A stretch of DNA of 64,000 bases from Alviniconcha marisindica. Lineage: Eukaryota; Mollusca; Gastropoda; Provannidae. Within the stretch, counting starts at the first letter, position 1. Each line of letters starts with the position of its first letter. The stretch covers positions 675,001 through 739,000 of the forward strand of contig JABMCL010002216.1 in the NCBI GenBank assembly GCA_018857735.1, given 5' to 3'. The translations under genes were made by a program, and so were the position numbers. Positions 1 through 12,166 of this stretch are shown here, in pieces. The notes under the pieces were generated by a model, which was given only the letters and a program-made list of their open reading frames with translations, did not search any database and was not told the origin of the DNA.

Positions 1-13
1 CTCTGATTAGGTC

Positions 14-120
14 AGGGTGTGTGTGTGTGTGTGTAGGGGGGGAGGGGGGGTGTGTGTGTGTGTGGGGGGGGGGGGGGGGTAGCGCGTGTGTGTGTATTGT
101 GTGTGTGTGTGCGTGTTGTG
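14..120 (+). repeat. TG/poly-G low-complexity tract
   Basis: Alternating (TG)n blocks and G runs, including a run of about 16 G at 64-79. A second homopolymer, about 29 C, lies at 325-353. No coding signal. Confidence 0.8.
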
Positions 121-322
121 GCAGTCAACTGGTATCAATTACAAATTAAATGTGGACATTTTAAAGCAGCCTCCTCCCCAGCCCCCCCTCCGTCTCTTCC
201 GATATGTACAGAAAACCCATAGAGTTCACAGATAACACAAGGGAGGAATGCAGAAGACTGATGGTTAAGCAAGTTTGCACCCCGCACAAACAGACGAACG
301 GTCCAAAACAGCAACAAACAAC

Positions 323-354
<32 letters not shown>

Positions 355-484
355 ACCCACGCGGGCGCGACAAGACACACAAACAAACAAACAAAAACCG
401 CAGCAACAACAAACACAAATCCTACTTGAAATGCACTCCCCGAACGCGTATGGCTTTGAACCGGTTGAGTAAGCAGCACTGCCT

Positions 485-960
485 CCTTGAAGCGCTGAGG
501 ACCTGGACCTAGCCTTGAAGCGCTGAGGACCTGGACCTCGCCTTGAAGCGATGAGGACCTGGACCTCGCCTTGAAGCGCTGAGGACCTGGACCTCGCCTT
601 GAAGCGCTGAGGACCTGGACCTCGCCTTGAAGCGCTGAGGACCTGGACCTCGCCTTGAAGCGACTGAGGACCTGGACCTCGCCTTGAAGCGCTGAGGACC
701 TGGACTTCGCCTTGAAGCGCTGAGGATCTTGACCTAGCCTTGAAGCGATGAGGACCTGGACCTCGCCTTGAAGCGCTGAGGATCTTGACCTCGCCTTGAA
801 GCGCTGAGCACCTGGACCTCGCCTTGAAGCGCTGAGGATCTTGACCTCGCCTTGAAGCGCTGAGGACCTTGACCTCGCTTTGAAGCGCTGAGGACCTTGA
901 CCTCGCCTTGAAGCGCTGAGGACCTGGATCTCACCTTGAAGCGCTGAGGACCAGGACCTA
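485..960 (+). repeat. 28-bp minisatellite, about 17 copies
   Basis: Tandem unit beginning CCTTGAAGCGCTGAGGAC and closing CTGGACCTCG; successive starts at 485, 513 and so on are 28 bp apart. Variants differ mainly by GGACCTGG versus GGATCTTG. The array creates a spurious 301-residue minus-strand ORF that is repetitive and joined to dinucleotide repeats. Confidence 0.93.
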
Positions 961-965
961 CATAA

Positions 966-1112
<147 letters not shown>

Positions 1113-1549
1113 CCTTGGCTGAGGATTCTTGTACTAAGCAGCAGCGTGAGTACCGCAACCACTGACAGCGCCGCTGATTGGCCGTCCGACGGCCGTGGCA
1201 TTGATGGCACGAGACTGACACCCGCCAGCCGCAACGACGGCAATGCCAGCAGCAACGATGCGAGCACCCTACCTGCCATTCCCTCGCGTCCACCGGCGAT
1301 GCATCTTCCCTCACCTGCGTCCGTTTTATTGGCTGTGCCAGGTGGCGCGGGATGATGGGTCCCGGGGTGCCGGCGGCAGCGCAAGGTTTCCCTGGGCCTA
1401 GAAAGCTCTGCCTTGTGCCGAGGGCTTCCTCAATCTGAACGCAATGCTCCGCAGTGGTGTTTCCCGTTTGGCACGCGCACAAGTGGAACCGCTTCTGCGA
1501 TGCTCTTTCATTTGAATAGGGACTTGTAGAAATGAGTCATCTTACGAGC

Positions 1550-1674
1550 TCTCGCGCTCTCTGTCTCTGTCTCCGAGTCTGTCTCTGTCTCCGTGTTTGT
1601 CTCTGTCTGTCTGTCTGTCTGTCTCTGTCTCTGTCTCTCTGTCTCTGTCTGTGTCTCTCTCTCTCTGTCTCTGT

Positions 1675-1749
<75 letters not shown>
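1550..1749 (+). repeat. CT-rich microsatellite
   Basis: Mixed CTGT/CT/CTC units pass into a pure (CT)n tract from about 1678 to 1749. Confidence 0.9.
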
Positions 1750-1753
<4 letters not shown>

Positions 1754-2402
1754 TATAAGCAAGGATTAAAATCCCCACCCCCACCCCCAAAGAAGGCCAA
1801 GGCTGAAATATTCGGGACATTCTGCTCTTCTTGTTGTCTCCTGGATTCCACTTTACTTATACAGATTATATGTAAACTGAAAGAGAAGAAGAGAGAGCGT
1901 GCTGACTGTTGCCTTTAATTGGTATCAGGTTTTATTCGGTGTGGCTTTGTGAAGAGCTTTAGATTATAATATATGGAGTTTTCAGTTGGCGTTGGTTTAT
2001 GATTGACTGTGCTTGTTCGTCCTGTGGTAATCCTGTGTTCTTGACACAAGGACAGGACAATCACTAAAGTCCAAGCACTAACTGACGGCTCTTCATCTTC
2101 TGTTCTTTTTTTGGTCTTCTTCTTCGTTTAGATGTTTCATTGACCATGATTAGGTCTGGAGTTTCATGCTCATGGCTTGTTGAACTGGGCCTGGGCTTGT
2201 TGTTAGTTTAGTACCAGTCCGGTTGAGTGTGTCAACTTCTTCAGTGGCCTGTCTGCTAGTGGTTTTCCTCACAGCTGAATCCGTAATTCACTTTTCTCTT
2301 GGTTTCTTTCATCGTTATGAAGTGGGTCTCCAACATTACAGTAGCTGAACAAATTGATTTAAAAAAATAAAAAAGGAAAGAAAGAAAGAAAAAGAAGAAA
2401 AA

Positions 2403-2441
2403 ATGGGGGGGGGGGGAGGGGGGGGGGGGGGGGGGGGGGGG
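2403..2441 (+). repeat. Poly-G tract
   Basis: Almost pure G of about 38 bases broken by a single A, preceded by an A/AG-rich stretch. Can form G-quadruplexes; length is likely unstable or uncertain in the assembly. Confidence 0.85.
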
Positions 2442-2731
2442 ATTGTAAAGGCAAAGCAAGAGGTGGGAATACCTTCTGCGTCTCACTCAGCATCCCTATC
2501 CTATCTCTCTCCCACACTTTTCGACAGTCAAAGACGTTCAGACTGTTCGTGACTTTGATGAGAAAGACCTCTATCTGGTATCTACTTTACAGCGGTGGAC
2601 ATCCCGCTTATCACCCCCACCCTGCCCAACGGGATTAAACTCCGGGCAAATAAAAACCCCGTGTGGGAACGCTGCCCTCTCCCACCCCCATCCCACCTCC
2701 GCCTGCTAAAGTGTCCATTCTTCGCTGGCCA

Positions 2732-3126
2732 CCTGTCTGGTGGGGCCGGCGCCTGATAGCAGGTTCCAGTGTATTGTACTTGTGGAGTGGCGGCCAAGCC
2801 TGCTTGAGTCCCCTCCGTGCCGAGGCGGCCCGGGGTCCGGATCCGGATGCATGCAGGCTTGATGGCCCCTGTCTGGGGGGGCCGGCGCCTGATAGCGGTT
2901 CCAGTGTATTGTACTGTGGAGTGGCCAAGCCTGCTTGAGTCCCCTCCGTGCCGAGGCGGCCGGGTCCGGATCCGGTGCATGCAGGCTTGATGGCCCCTGT
3001 CTGGTGGGGCCGGCGCCTGATGGCAGGTTCCAGTGTATTGTACTTGTGGAGTGGCGGCCAAGCCTGCTTGAGTCCCCTCCGTGCCGAGGCGGCCGGGTCC
3101 GGATCCGGATGCATGCAGGCTTGATG
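2732..3126 (+). repeat. ~132-bp tandem repeat, 3 copies
   Basis: Units start with CCTGTCTGGTGGGGCCGG at about 2732, 2866 and 2996. Each carries GGTTCCAGTGTATTGTAC, a Leu-like CAAGCCTGCTTGAG palindrome and a TCCGGATCCGGATGCATGCA segment. GC-rich; no coding assignment. Confidence 0.9.
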
Positions 3127-3300
3127 CCGAAGCGCCCCTACCAATATCAGCCCCTTGCTTATTTTTATCTACCCCCTCGCTGCTTCACTCACCCACCAAG
3201 GGATAAGCCGTGTGTGCTGTGCGTGCTCCACGATTCGCTTGTATCAAGGACTGGCTCAAACTTCTCTCGTAGTCTTTTCCGTCCGGATTCGCCGCGCGAT

Positions 3301-3367
3301 TTTTCTTTTTTTTTTTTTTTTTCCCTTTTTTTTCTTTTTTTCTTTTCTTCTCTTTTTCTTTCTTTCT
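3301..3367 (+). repeat. Poly-T/pyrimidine tract
   Basis: About 65 bases of T runs broken by C, noncoding. Confidence 0.8.
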
Positions 3368-4365
3368 TGTACGTCGGCGATAAGGTTGAATTTTGATTCC
3401 GGAATAGCTTCTGCCCCAGCGTGCTATCTCCGGTGTGTAGCTGTATATATATATCTACCTTCTGCAGCAGCTCAGCTGTTTCACAGAGCGGGGTTGTGTT
3501 TTTCAGCGAGGCCGGAACCTGCTGACGCCCGCGCGTGTATGGAACATGCATTGAGGACTGGAAACTAACTGTAACCTGACGGAGCTGTGGGTGCACAGGC
3601 ACCGAGACTGTGCAGGGCCGTGCTCTAAATTTAAACGCCGTTTTTGTGTGTGTTTTGTTTCGTTTTTTTAAACTTTCTTTTCTCTCACCAGCTGCTTCTT
3701 TTTGTGTGCGCTGATTTTGAAATCCCGTGGCCCACGCCTCGATTGCGGCCTCGTTTCGTGGCTTTGGCAGGCTGCAGAAATTATACGTGTACGGTTCCGT
3801 AAGACTGGGATCAAAAAGACTTCCTTCCCCTCACTGCCGCCTTGGCAACGTCGGGAGTTGTGGTTGGCATCTCGCACAGTTTCTTCGGTACAGCAGTGTG
3901 AAGACGGTGAGTATTTGGTTGCCAAATTGGCCGTGGTTTCTCTCACGCTTGTCTTGCTCGCAGACTTGCATCAATGGGTTCCGCGTCTGCCAGCTGAAGA
4001 GTAATAGCGGCGCGCCATGTTTCTTGCACGTGTATGTGTAGCGGTATGTATGTATGTATTGTATGTAGGCCCGTGGGGCACGTGGGGGTCTTACACAACA
4101 CGATGCCTCTTACCGCCTCGGGTGCTCGGAATGCCAGTATTTGCCGCTGCCGTCGTCGTCGACAGCGGTCGAATTCTCGGCCAATGAACAAACGGGTCGT
4201 TGCAGGACAGCACTGTTCAGTTGCGGACGCAGCAGTGAAGATGAGGAACCCCGGCATGGGTGAAAAGGTCGCACTGAGTGGTGATTCGGCAGGATTGGAC
4301 CTGCAGTGGTGCAGTCAGTCAGCGGAACCCGACCCGATAAAAGCTCGCCCCCACTGACTAGGAGT

Positions 4366-4425
4366 GTTCCGTCCCCGATAAGCCTTTTGGTTTCTGTGGA
4401 CGTTAAGCGCCATGTTTACTCACTA
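4366..4425 (+). repeat. SINE-like tail, family A
   Basis: Contains GATAAGCC...TTTCTGTGGACGTTAAGC then CCATGTTTAC. It is the same 3' module seen at the end of the complete tRNA-SINE at 20090-20376 and at 16415-16475. No tRNA-like head was found upstream. Confidence 0.7.
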
Positions 4426-4753
4426 ACCAGAGTGACCGCCTATCTATGACGACACCACCTTCCCTATTTGCTTTGCTTACTCGTAACCAAGCTTCCCAGG
4501 ACGATGGACGTACCAGAAATCGATCAGCCAAACAAAGACTTCCCCCTCTTCAGTTGAACTTTTCTGTTACTTTGGGATGATGCGTTGGTCTGTGAGAAAA
4601 TGCGGTTTTGAAGTTGAGTGCCGTGTCAGACCCCTCAATCAGCCGAGCGTTAGCACTGCACCGTGTTCTGTGGATTCCCCGGATGGGCTTTATCAGGGTT
4701 TTTTTTGGTATTGCCAAACCCCCCACTTTTCCCCCAAAAGGGCCGGTTTTTGC

Positions 4754-5027
4754 CGCAGTTTTTCACCCGTTAATAAAAAAAGGCGGAAAAAAAATTTCGT
4801 TAAAACAGAAGGAGCATAAAGGCCTGACGTAGCATGCCACTTTTTGTTGTCGTTGGTCGTCCTTGTGAACGAGCGCACGTGATGACATTTTCGTTACAAG
4901 GCTACATAGAGGTTTGAATGCACCTATCGAAAGTCGTAGAAATGAAAACGTGTTGTCCATTACATTGTTTTTTTAACGAGAGAAGTGTTGTCCATTTTCA
5001 GGAAAGAGAGAAGTGTGTGTGTGTGTG

Positions 5028-5076
<49 letters not shown>

Positions 5077-5107
5077 GTGGTGGGATGGTGAATTTGTACT
5101 GTGCTTG

Positions 5108-5170
<63 letters not shown>

Positions 5171-5806
5171 GAGATGTCAGATTTAATCTCGTATACACAT
5201 GTGTAAAACTCAGTAGCCCCCAGAAACAAATGTATTGTCAGTGGAATACCGTATTCTATTAACTGAACTTTAATCAAACTTAAAGGAAGCGTTGTTCGGG
5301 GTCAGTGCTAAGCTTGGATTGGGGACGACATGAAAACACACAACAGGTTAAAAACAACAACACGAATTTTAATAAGGCAAAGCCGGAAAAGCGAAGCTTG
5401 TCAGATTATAGTAAGCGTATAATTATTTGTAACCTTTTGCGTGTTTTGATCTTGTCAGTTCAGTATGCTGGCAGTCAGCTTGTTTCAGATTTTTGGGATG
5501 AGTGACATCAGCTAACGCTTTTTTGTCTCTGACAGTTTTTCACCCGTTAATAAACAAAGGCAGAAAGAAAAAAGATCTTCGTTATAAAGCTAGAAGCTTT
5601 GAGCATAAAGGCCTGACGTAGCATGCCACTTTTTGTTGTCGTTGGTCGTCCTTGTGAACGAGCGCACGTGATGACATTTTCGTTACAAGGCTACATAGAG
5701 GTTTGAATGCACCTATCGAAAGTCGTAGAAATGAAAACGTGTTGTCCATTACATTGTTTTTTTAACGAGAGAAGTGTTGTCCATTACATTGTTTTTTTAA
5801 CGAGAG

Positions 5807-5868
<62 letters not shown>

Positions 5869-5903
5869 TAGTGTAAGTGCGGGGATGGTGAAATTTTTTG
5901 CTG

Positions 5904-5952
<49 letters not shown>

Positions 5953-6345
5953 GAGATGTCGGATTTAATCTCGTATACACATGCGTAAAACTCAGTAGCC
6001 CCCAGAAACAAATGTATTGTCAGTGGAATACCGTATTCTATTAACTGAACTTTAATCAGACTTAAAGGAAGCGTTGTTCGGGGTCAGTGGCTAAGCTTGG
6101 ATTGGGGACGACATGAAAACACACAACAGGTTAAAAACAACAACACGAATTTTAATAAGGCAAAGCCGGAAAAGCGAAGCTTGTCAGATTATAGTAAGCG
6201 TATAATTATTTGTAACCTTTTGCGTGTTTTGATCTTGTCAGTTCAGTATGCTGGCAGTCAGCTTGTTTCAGATTTTTGGGATGAGTGACATCAGCTAACG
6301 CTTTTTTGTCTCTGACAGTTTTTCACCCGTTAATAAACTAAAGCT
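4754..6345 (+). repeat. ~780-bp segmental tandem duplication
   Basis: Two head-to-tail copies, about 4754-5531 and 5532-6314, plus a short third start. The boundary marker CAGTTTTTCACCCGTTAATAA occurs near 4755, 5533 and 6316. Each copy holds the block GCCTGACGTAGCATGCCAC, two (TG)n tracts and a segment encoding the same 63-66 residue open frame, which is duplication, not a gene. Confidence 0.92.
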
Positions 6346-6474
6346 TTGTGAGCATTTAACGGTGCGAGAAGTGACCGAAATACCCTGTCCAGCATTATAT
6401 AATTATAGCTTTGCTGTTCACTGACTGGCAAAGGCAGGTATCACAAATTTGGCCTGAGCAGCTCTCAAAGTAAA

Positions 6475-6680
6475 GTATGTGTCGTAGATATTGTTAAAAA
6501 CATTTATTTATTTTTTTAAACAAAACAAAAACGGACCGAGTTATAGCAGTATAGCAGTATGTGTCGTAGGTATTGTTAAAAACATTTTAAATTTTTTAAA
6601 CAAAACAAAAACGGACCGAGTTATAGCAGTATAGCAGTATGTGTCGTAGGTATTGTTAAAAACATTTTATTTTATTTTTT
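6475..6680 (+). repeat. ~82-bp tandem repeat, 2.5 copies
   Basis: Units begin GTATGTGTCGTAG at about 6475, 6558 and 6639 and contain ACGGACCGAGTTATAGCAG. The last copy is truncated and runs into unrelated sequence. Confidence 0.88.
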
Positions 6681-7084
6681 ATAGATAAAGCATGTTTCAA
6701 GTTGGCGCTGAAATGCAAAGACATCACTGCTCTACCTCGCTCTCAGTCAGCCGACGAGATAGCCTAAGCTGCCCCTGCCAACGAACTAGCGTGTTGCGCC
6801 GACTATTACTAACATTAACAAGCACGCGGCTCGCCTGCCAGAGCTCCGTTATCCCCGAGTCTTTGTTTTAATTGTGGGGCAGGCAGTTAGCCAGGCTTAG
6901 CACGGAACTGTTTACAGCGGTGTCAGTAAGGTAGGATGATGCCCGGCCCAGGCTGGGCCTTTGTGGGGATGGGGTTGGGGAGGGGGCGGTGGGAGGGTTG
7001 CACGTGAAAGGCGGTGGATGTTTTCCCCAAAAGGGGGGGTGATAAAGGGGATAAAAAACCCGCTTATTTTGCCGCCGGCAAAAC

Positions 7085-7550
7085 CCCCTTTTCTTCCTTT
7101 AGGAAAAATTCCACTCGTTTTTTCCTTTTTTGGTTTTGTTTTCCTTTTTCTCTACCCCCCCCCCCCCTTTTTTCCTTTTTTCCCCCCTTTCGTGGGGCCT
7201 TCCCCACTTTTTTTTTTTCCTCTCCAAACCCCCCCCCCCCCCCTTCCCCCCCCCCCACACCCCCTTTTTTTCCTCTCCACCCCCCCTCCCCATTTCCTTT
7301 CCCCCCCCAACCTTCCTCTTTTTGTTCTGTTTCTTTAGGGCCCCCTTCTTCTTTTTCCAAGGGGTGTTCCCTTTCGGGTCTTTAAAATTAAACTCCCCCT
7401 CTCTCTTCAAGTGCCCCCCCCACCCCCTCCCCTCTTTTCCCCTTTTCCCCCTCTTCCCTTCTTTGTTTTTCTTCTCTGCTTTCTGGGATTTCTCTCTCTT
7501 CCTTTTCCCTCCCCCTCCCTTCCCTCTCTTTCCCCCTCTTTCCCCTCCCC
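7085..7550 (+). repeat. Long polypyrimidine stretch
   Basis: About 450 bases of C and T runs with few purines; the overlapping Pro/Phe/Ser and Lys/Gly-rich frames on both strands are composition artefacts. Preceded by a G- and A-homopolymer-rich patch at 6960-7085. Confidence 0.85.
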
Positions 7551-7846
7551 GTTGATAGTATTGCTGTTTGATTGAGCGAATGCGTGTGAAATCTAGGACA
7601 GATACGAACTAAGGCTATATAGTATATACTGGAAAATAATACTCGTCAAACTTGTCTCTCTCCGCGCGGCAGGAAGATACTGAAGTACCGAATGCCTTTG
7701 ATTTATAAGCGCGGCAACTTACCTGTGTTGATTGATTCGTCACCGAGCGTCAGGTTGTCGTGCGTTTTGAGCTGGCACCTGTTGGTTACGCTAGCGTAGG
7801 CCTGCATTGTGGGTTAAGTTAGTGTGCATATTTCCTCTCACAGGCC

Positions 7847-7849
<3 letters not shown>

Positions 7850-7914
<65 letters not shown>
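7850..7914 (+). repeat. (TG)n microsatellite
   Basis: Pure TG repeat of about 32 units. Confidence 0.95.
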
Positions 7915-7918
<4 letters not shown>

Positions 7919-8128
7919 TTGTTCCCTCCGTCCTTTCAGAACCCCCGGGTTTGGGGGAAATGTCCAGGTCCAAATTCCTTTTAACTTGGGGAGGGGAAAA
8001 AAAGAAGAAAACAGTTCCATCACTGTCAGGGGTATGATCAAACTCCTAGCATGGAGGAAGGTGCCGGAAAGCGAGTGTGGTGGTATGATAAGATGTTTAG
8101 AGTGTAGAATGCTGCTGGCGAAGTAGAG

Positions 8129-8130
<2 letters not shown>

Positions 8131-8182
<52 letters not shown>
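8131..8182. repeat. (TA)n microsatellite
   Basis: Pure TA repeat of about 25 units. A degenerate CACG-rich patch follows at 8276-8337. Confidence 0.95.
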
Positions 8183-8187
<5 letters not shown>

Positions 8188-8654
8188 AAAAATATATACG
8201 GATTCCTTGGCTTGATGGTTTTTTAGCAGATAGTTTATTGACCGCCCTTGGTTGGACACTTGATAGTGTAAAACCACGCACGCATGCACACACGCTCACG
8301 CACGCACGACCTCACACACGCACGCACGCACGCACAGAGAGAGGTAGAGGGAGAGAATAATAATATGGCTTGTTAAAAGTTCCCTCGAGGATTTTATCGT
8401 TATCAAGCTTTCGCCTCATTCAGGCTCAATCAGGAAATGAACACAAGTAAAACTAGTCACCATTTTACCCAGAAAAGAGTTCACACCAAGTAAATAATAT
8501 ATACTATGCGAATTTCTTGAATCCGGTTTAGCTTTATTCTCGGATAAATTTATGACCAGTCATTTACAGTACATCTCTCTAGAATTTCATTTTACGTGAC
8601 AGGATCGATACCTTCATTAATAAAGTTATGAATTTGACATATACAAATTTGAGT

Positions 8655-9205
8655 AGAAATGTCCACCTTCTGCTAGGCTAATATTAAAAAGTGTGGCTTT
8701 TTCTTTTCCTAACTGGCAGGAAGCATGTCGCTATGCAGCGAGCAGTCTGACATACAGGTTCAAGAATGCTTGATTACTGAATAAATGACTAGAAATTTCC
8801 ACCTTCTGCTACGCAAATGAAATGCTAAAAGGTGTGGATTTTTCCTTTCCTAACTGGCAGGAAGCAAAATCGCTTGCAGCGAGCAGTCTGACATACAGGT
8901 TCAAGAATGCTTGATTACGGAATAAATGACTAGAATTTCCACCTTCTGCTACGCAAATGAAATGCTAAAAGGTGTGGATTTTACCTTTCCTAACTGGCAG
9001 GAAGCATATATCGCTATGCAGCGAGCAGTCTGACATACAGGTTCAAGAATGCTTGATTACGGAATAAATGACTAGAAATGTCCACCTTCTGCTCCGCAAA
9101 TGAAATGCTAAAAGGTGTGGACTTTACCTTTCCTAACTGGCAGGAAGCATATCGCTCTGCAGCGAGCAGTCTGACATACAGGTTCAAGAATGCTTGATCA
9201 TCAAG
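8655..9205 (+). repeat. ~140-bp tandem repeat, 4 copies
   Basis: CCACCTTCTGCT recurs at about 8663, 8799, 8939 and 9082. Units share TTTCCTAACTGGCAGGAAGC, GCAGCGAGCAGTCTGACATA and CAGGTTCAAGAATGCTTGAT. Copies differ by small indels. Confidence 0.92.
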
Positions 9206-9353
9206 CAAGCATTGCGTTTTGATAATTTTGGCGCGTGTTTGAGGAAGATAGCCGGTGCGTTTCCGGATTGAAGCCGAGCCAGATCTTTTAAACTGTGGAT
9301 AACGAGTACTTCCATCGACCTTTTGCTGCTAGCTTCAGCCAGTTTCACGGTAG

Positions 9354-9395
<42 letters not shown>

Positions 9396-9502
9396 AAGAA
9401 AAAGAAAAGGGGCGAAGAAGAAGGAAAAAAGGTCTTAGTTACTCGTATTCGTTTCAATACGAGTCGTTGGAACGTTTCATGTTCTTTTCAAATCGATCAA
9501 GT

Positions 9503-9540
<38 letters not shown>
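9354..9540. repeat. Two poly-C tracts
   Basis: C runs at 9354-9385 (followed by A-rich sequence) and 9504-9540. Both are longer than 30 bases. Confidence 0.85.
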
Positions 9541-9541
<1 letters not shown>

Positions 9542-9670
9542 CACACACCACACACTACCTCCACCCGCCCCATCGTACTAAATAGAATCAATAGAATCAT
9601 TGATTTCGCTCATAGCACACGTACTGTAATGTGAGTTGCTTCTTTAAAACATGTTCTGTTGTATAGCAAA

Positions 9671-9688
9671 GTGTGTGTGTGTGTGTGT

Positions 9689-9743
<55 letters not shown>

Positions 9744-9772
9744 TTGCTTGCTTGCTTGCTTGCTTGCTTGCA
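9671..9772 (+). repeat. (TG)n plus (CTTG)n compound microsatellite
   Basis: TG repeat 9671-9740 then about seven CTTG units to about 9770. Confidence 0.93.
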
Positions 9773-10244
9773 TTTTAGAGCATGCGAATGGCAGCAGTTT
9801 CTCATAGCTCATTGATTAGAGAATTTGAGTAGAATAGCCGTTATTGTCTGGACCTGTACCATGCTTTACTGCAGTATGTCTTTGACAAGGGGCCAGCCCT
9901 TTTTATCAGAAATTAATTCCACTGATATTGAATATTTATCGAGTTTTTGATTTGAGAAGTGTTTGCATTCTAATAATTATTACCAACTGATAAACTCTCG
10001 TGTAGTCTTTTGAACTTCTGACCTGTCATTTTTGTCTTCTGATCAGACTGAAAGTCTCTGTGGCATTTTCTGTCTCTGTCTGTCTGTCGCTTGTGTGAAC
10101 AGATTTCTGTCAGAGACTCGGCTGTGCTTGCTGTTGACGGTGTTGTGGCTAGAGCTGTGAGCCAGCTGTTTTGCTCGTGATTAGCTAACTTTGCTTGTGA
10201 CTTGTCTTTGGAATTGGTATAGAATCAGACGGGTGTTAATTCTG

Positions 10245-10605
10245 CGATTCGTCCTGAGGTGACCCTGTGCAGTTTTCGGGGCATTCAGATCCTTCAACTA
10301 ACTGTCCGTTAGCTGACTTCCTTTCTGATCTGTTCGTCTTGAGGTGACCATGTGCTGTTTTCGGGACGTTCAGATCCTTCAACTAACTGTCCGTTAGCTG
10401 ACTTCCTTTCTGATCTGTTCGTCTTGAGGTGACCCTGTGCTGTTTTCGGGACATTCAGATCCTTCAACTAACTGTCCGTTAGCTGACTTCCTTTCTGATC
10501 TGTTCGTCCTGAGGGACCCTGTGCTGTTTTGGGGGACGTTCAGACCCTTCAACAAAAACTGCCCGTTACCCTGATTTCCTTTCGATCTGTTCGTCCTGAG
10601 GATGT
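10245..10605 (+). repeat. 85-bp tandem repeat, about 4 copies
   Basis: GATCTGTTCGTC starts recur at 10327, 10412 and 10497, exactly 85 bp apart. Units contain CTTCAACTAACTGTCCGTTA. The last copy (from 10497) is diverged, with homopolymer-type differences, and runs into GGATGTCGTAAACCAGTG. Confidence 0.92.
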
Positions 10606-10902
10606 CGTAAACCAGTGTTGGGGCCCCCTGTGGGGCTGACTGGACGTTAAAATCGAAAAAACTAATCTCTATCTTCTCTTTTTCCCCGGTCTCCCCTTCT
10701 CCTCTCTTTCCCCCTTGCCCCCCCCCCCCCCGCCCCCCTCGCCTTTCCCCGCCCAAACCCCCCGTCCCGTCGACGTATTGAAAGGCACGTCCCTCGGATA
10801 ATTTGATTGTGATTAGCGCCCCTCCACCACCACCACCAAGCGACCGAGGGCGGGCGTCAACGGAAAGCCGGTGAGATTAGCTTCGTTCCGCGCCTTCCAC
10901 GT

Positions 10903-11427
10903 GGGGGGGGGGGGGGGGGGGGGGGATTTTTGGGGGCAGGGTTGCCCCGGAGTGGGGACCAAAGGGGGCACAGTTTCATTAGCTGCTGTCCCGCTTTGCA
11001 GCGGGGGACCGCTTTAATCTCAACAGGTGTTGGTTGCTTGCTCCCCCGCTTTCCCAAAAGAAGCTGGTTTTTAATTTTAACCCAGCAGGGAAAAAACAAA
11101 AAACCAAAAAACCCGCCAAAAAAACAAAAAAAACAAAAAACCAAAAAAAAAAAAATTTAAAAAAACCAAAACCCGCCACGAAATTTGGGGTGGGGGTAAA
11201 TTTTAAATTTTACCCCAGCCCCCGGGAAGAAAACAAACCACCCGCTCACGATGCATGTTTAAATATATATATACACCAGCAGGAAGAATACAACCACCCG
11301 CTCACGATGCATGTGTAAGATATATATACACCAGCAGGAAGAATACCCGAATTGATGGAATCAAGCTGGTTTTTTTCTTCTTCTTTTTCTTTTCTTTTTT
11401 AAGGGGGGGGGGGGGGGGGGGGGGGGG
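10903..11427. repeat. Homopolymer-rich stretch with ~67-bp repeat
   Basis: Poly-G at 10903-10925 and 11402-11427, A-rich 11085-11170. Between them, ACCACCCGCTCACGATGCAT and ACACCAGCAGGAAGAAT recur in near copies across about 11220-11350. Confidence 0.8.
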
Positions 11428-11925
11428 AATTTCATGCGTGCTTTCTGAAGAGAGCTTCTGAATAGTTAAACCTTTTGCATATCGAAAGTGGGGGGAGGAG
11501 GCCAGCGTGTTTGGCCAGCGCAGTTAACTTAATATAAAGCTTCGCGCTTTGCCGAGTTTTCGTTTACTCTGCTGTCTTTGGATGAATTGTTGCTGATCAG
11601 CAAACTAAGAGAGCAATAGAAAGGTGACGTATGGCAGCTTTGCTGATGTAAACACTGCAGCACAAGGGAGGCTGATAATGGTATCTTCTTGCAGCCGACG
11701 CACCGTGCTCATATCCTTGTCACCTATCTTCCCGCAGTCGGGAGATGCCCGTAAAGCCTTGCATTGTGTGGGGAGGGCTGCAGCGGTTGGCCGCCTCAAT
11801 GCCGGTGGTCCACCTGGGGACTGCGGTCTTCACGGGCCTCCTTCGCCTTGTCTCGCACAGCTTTGTTTCATTTCGGTGTCGAATGCGGCTAAACAGGCTC
11901 TCGCTTGAGAATGCCTTAGAAACTG

Positions 11926-11973
<48 letters not shown>

Positions 11974-11996
11974 GCGTGCGTGCGTGCGTGCGTGTG

Positions 11997-12028
<32 letters not shown>

Positions 12029-12166
12029 TGAGAGAGAGATAGAGACAGACAGACAGACAGGGGTACTCTTCACTGAAGAAGAGATTTTCTTTATCGGCAA
12101 GCATCCGAAGCAGCAGAGTTGATCGCACGCACGCACGCACGCTTGCACGCACGCACACACACACAC
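11926..12166. repeat. (TGCG)n with inverted (CACG)n
   Basis: TGCG repeats fill about 11926-12030; the reverse-complement motif CGCACGCACG occupies 12122-12156. About 90 bp of other sequence lies between. Confidence 0.88.

Noticed and set aside
2582..3144. Minus-strand ORFs of 159 and 169 residues
   Set aside because: Three copies of the ~132-bp tandem repeat; frames shift between copies and no domain is recognisable.
5305..6288. Repeated 63-66 residue ORF seen twice
   Set aside because: Identity comes from the 780-bp segmental duplication, including noncoding parts; no splice or start support.
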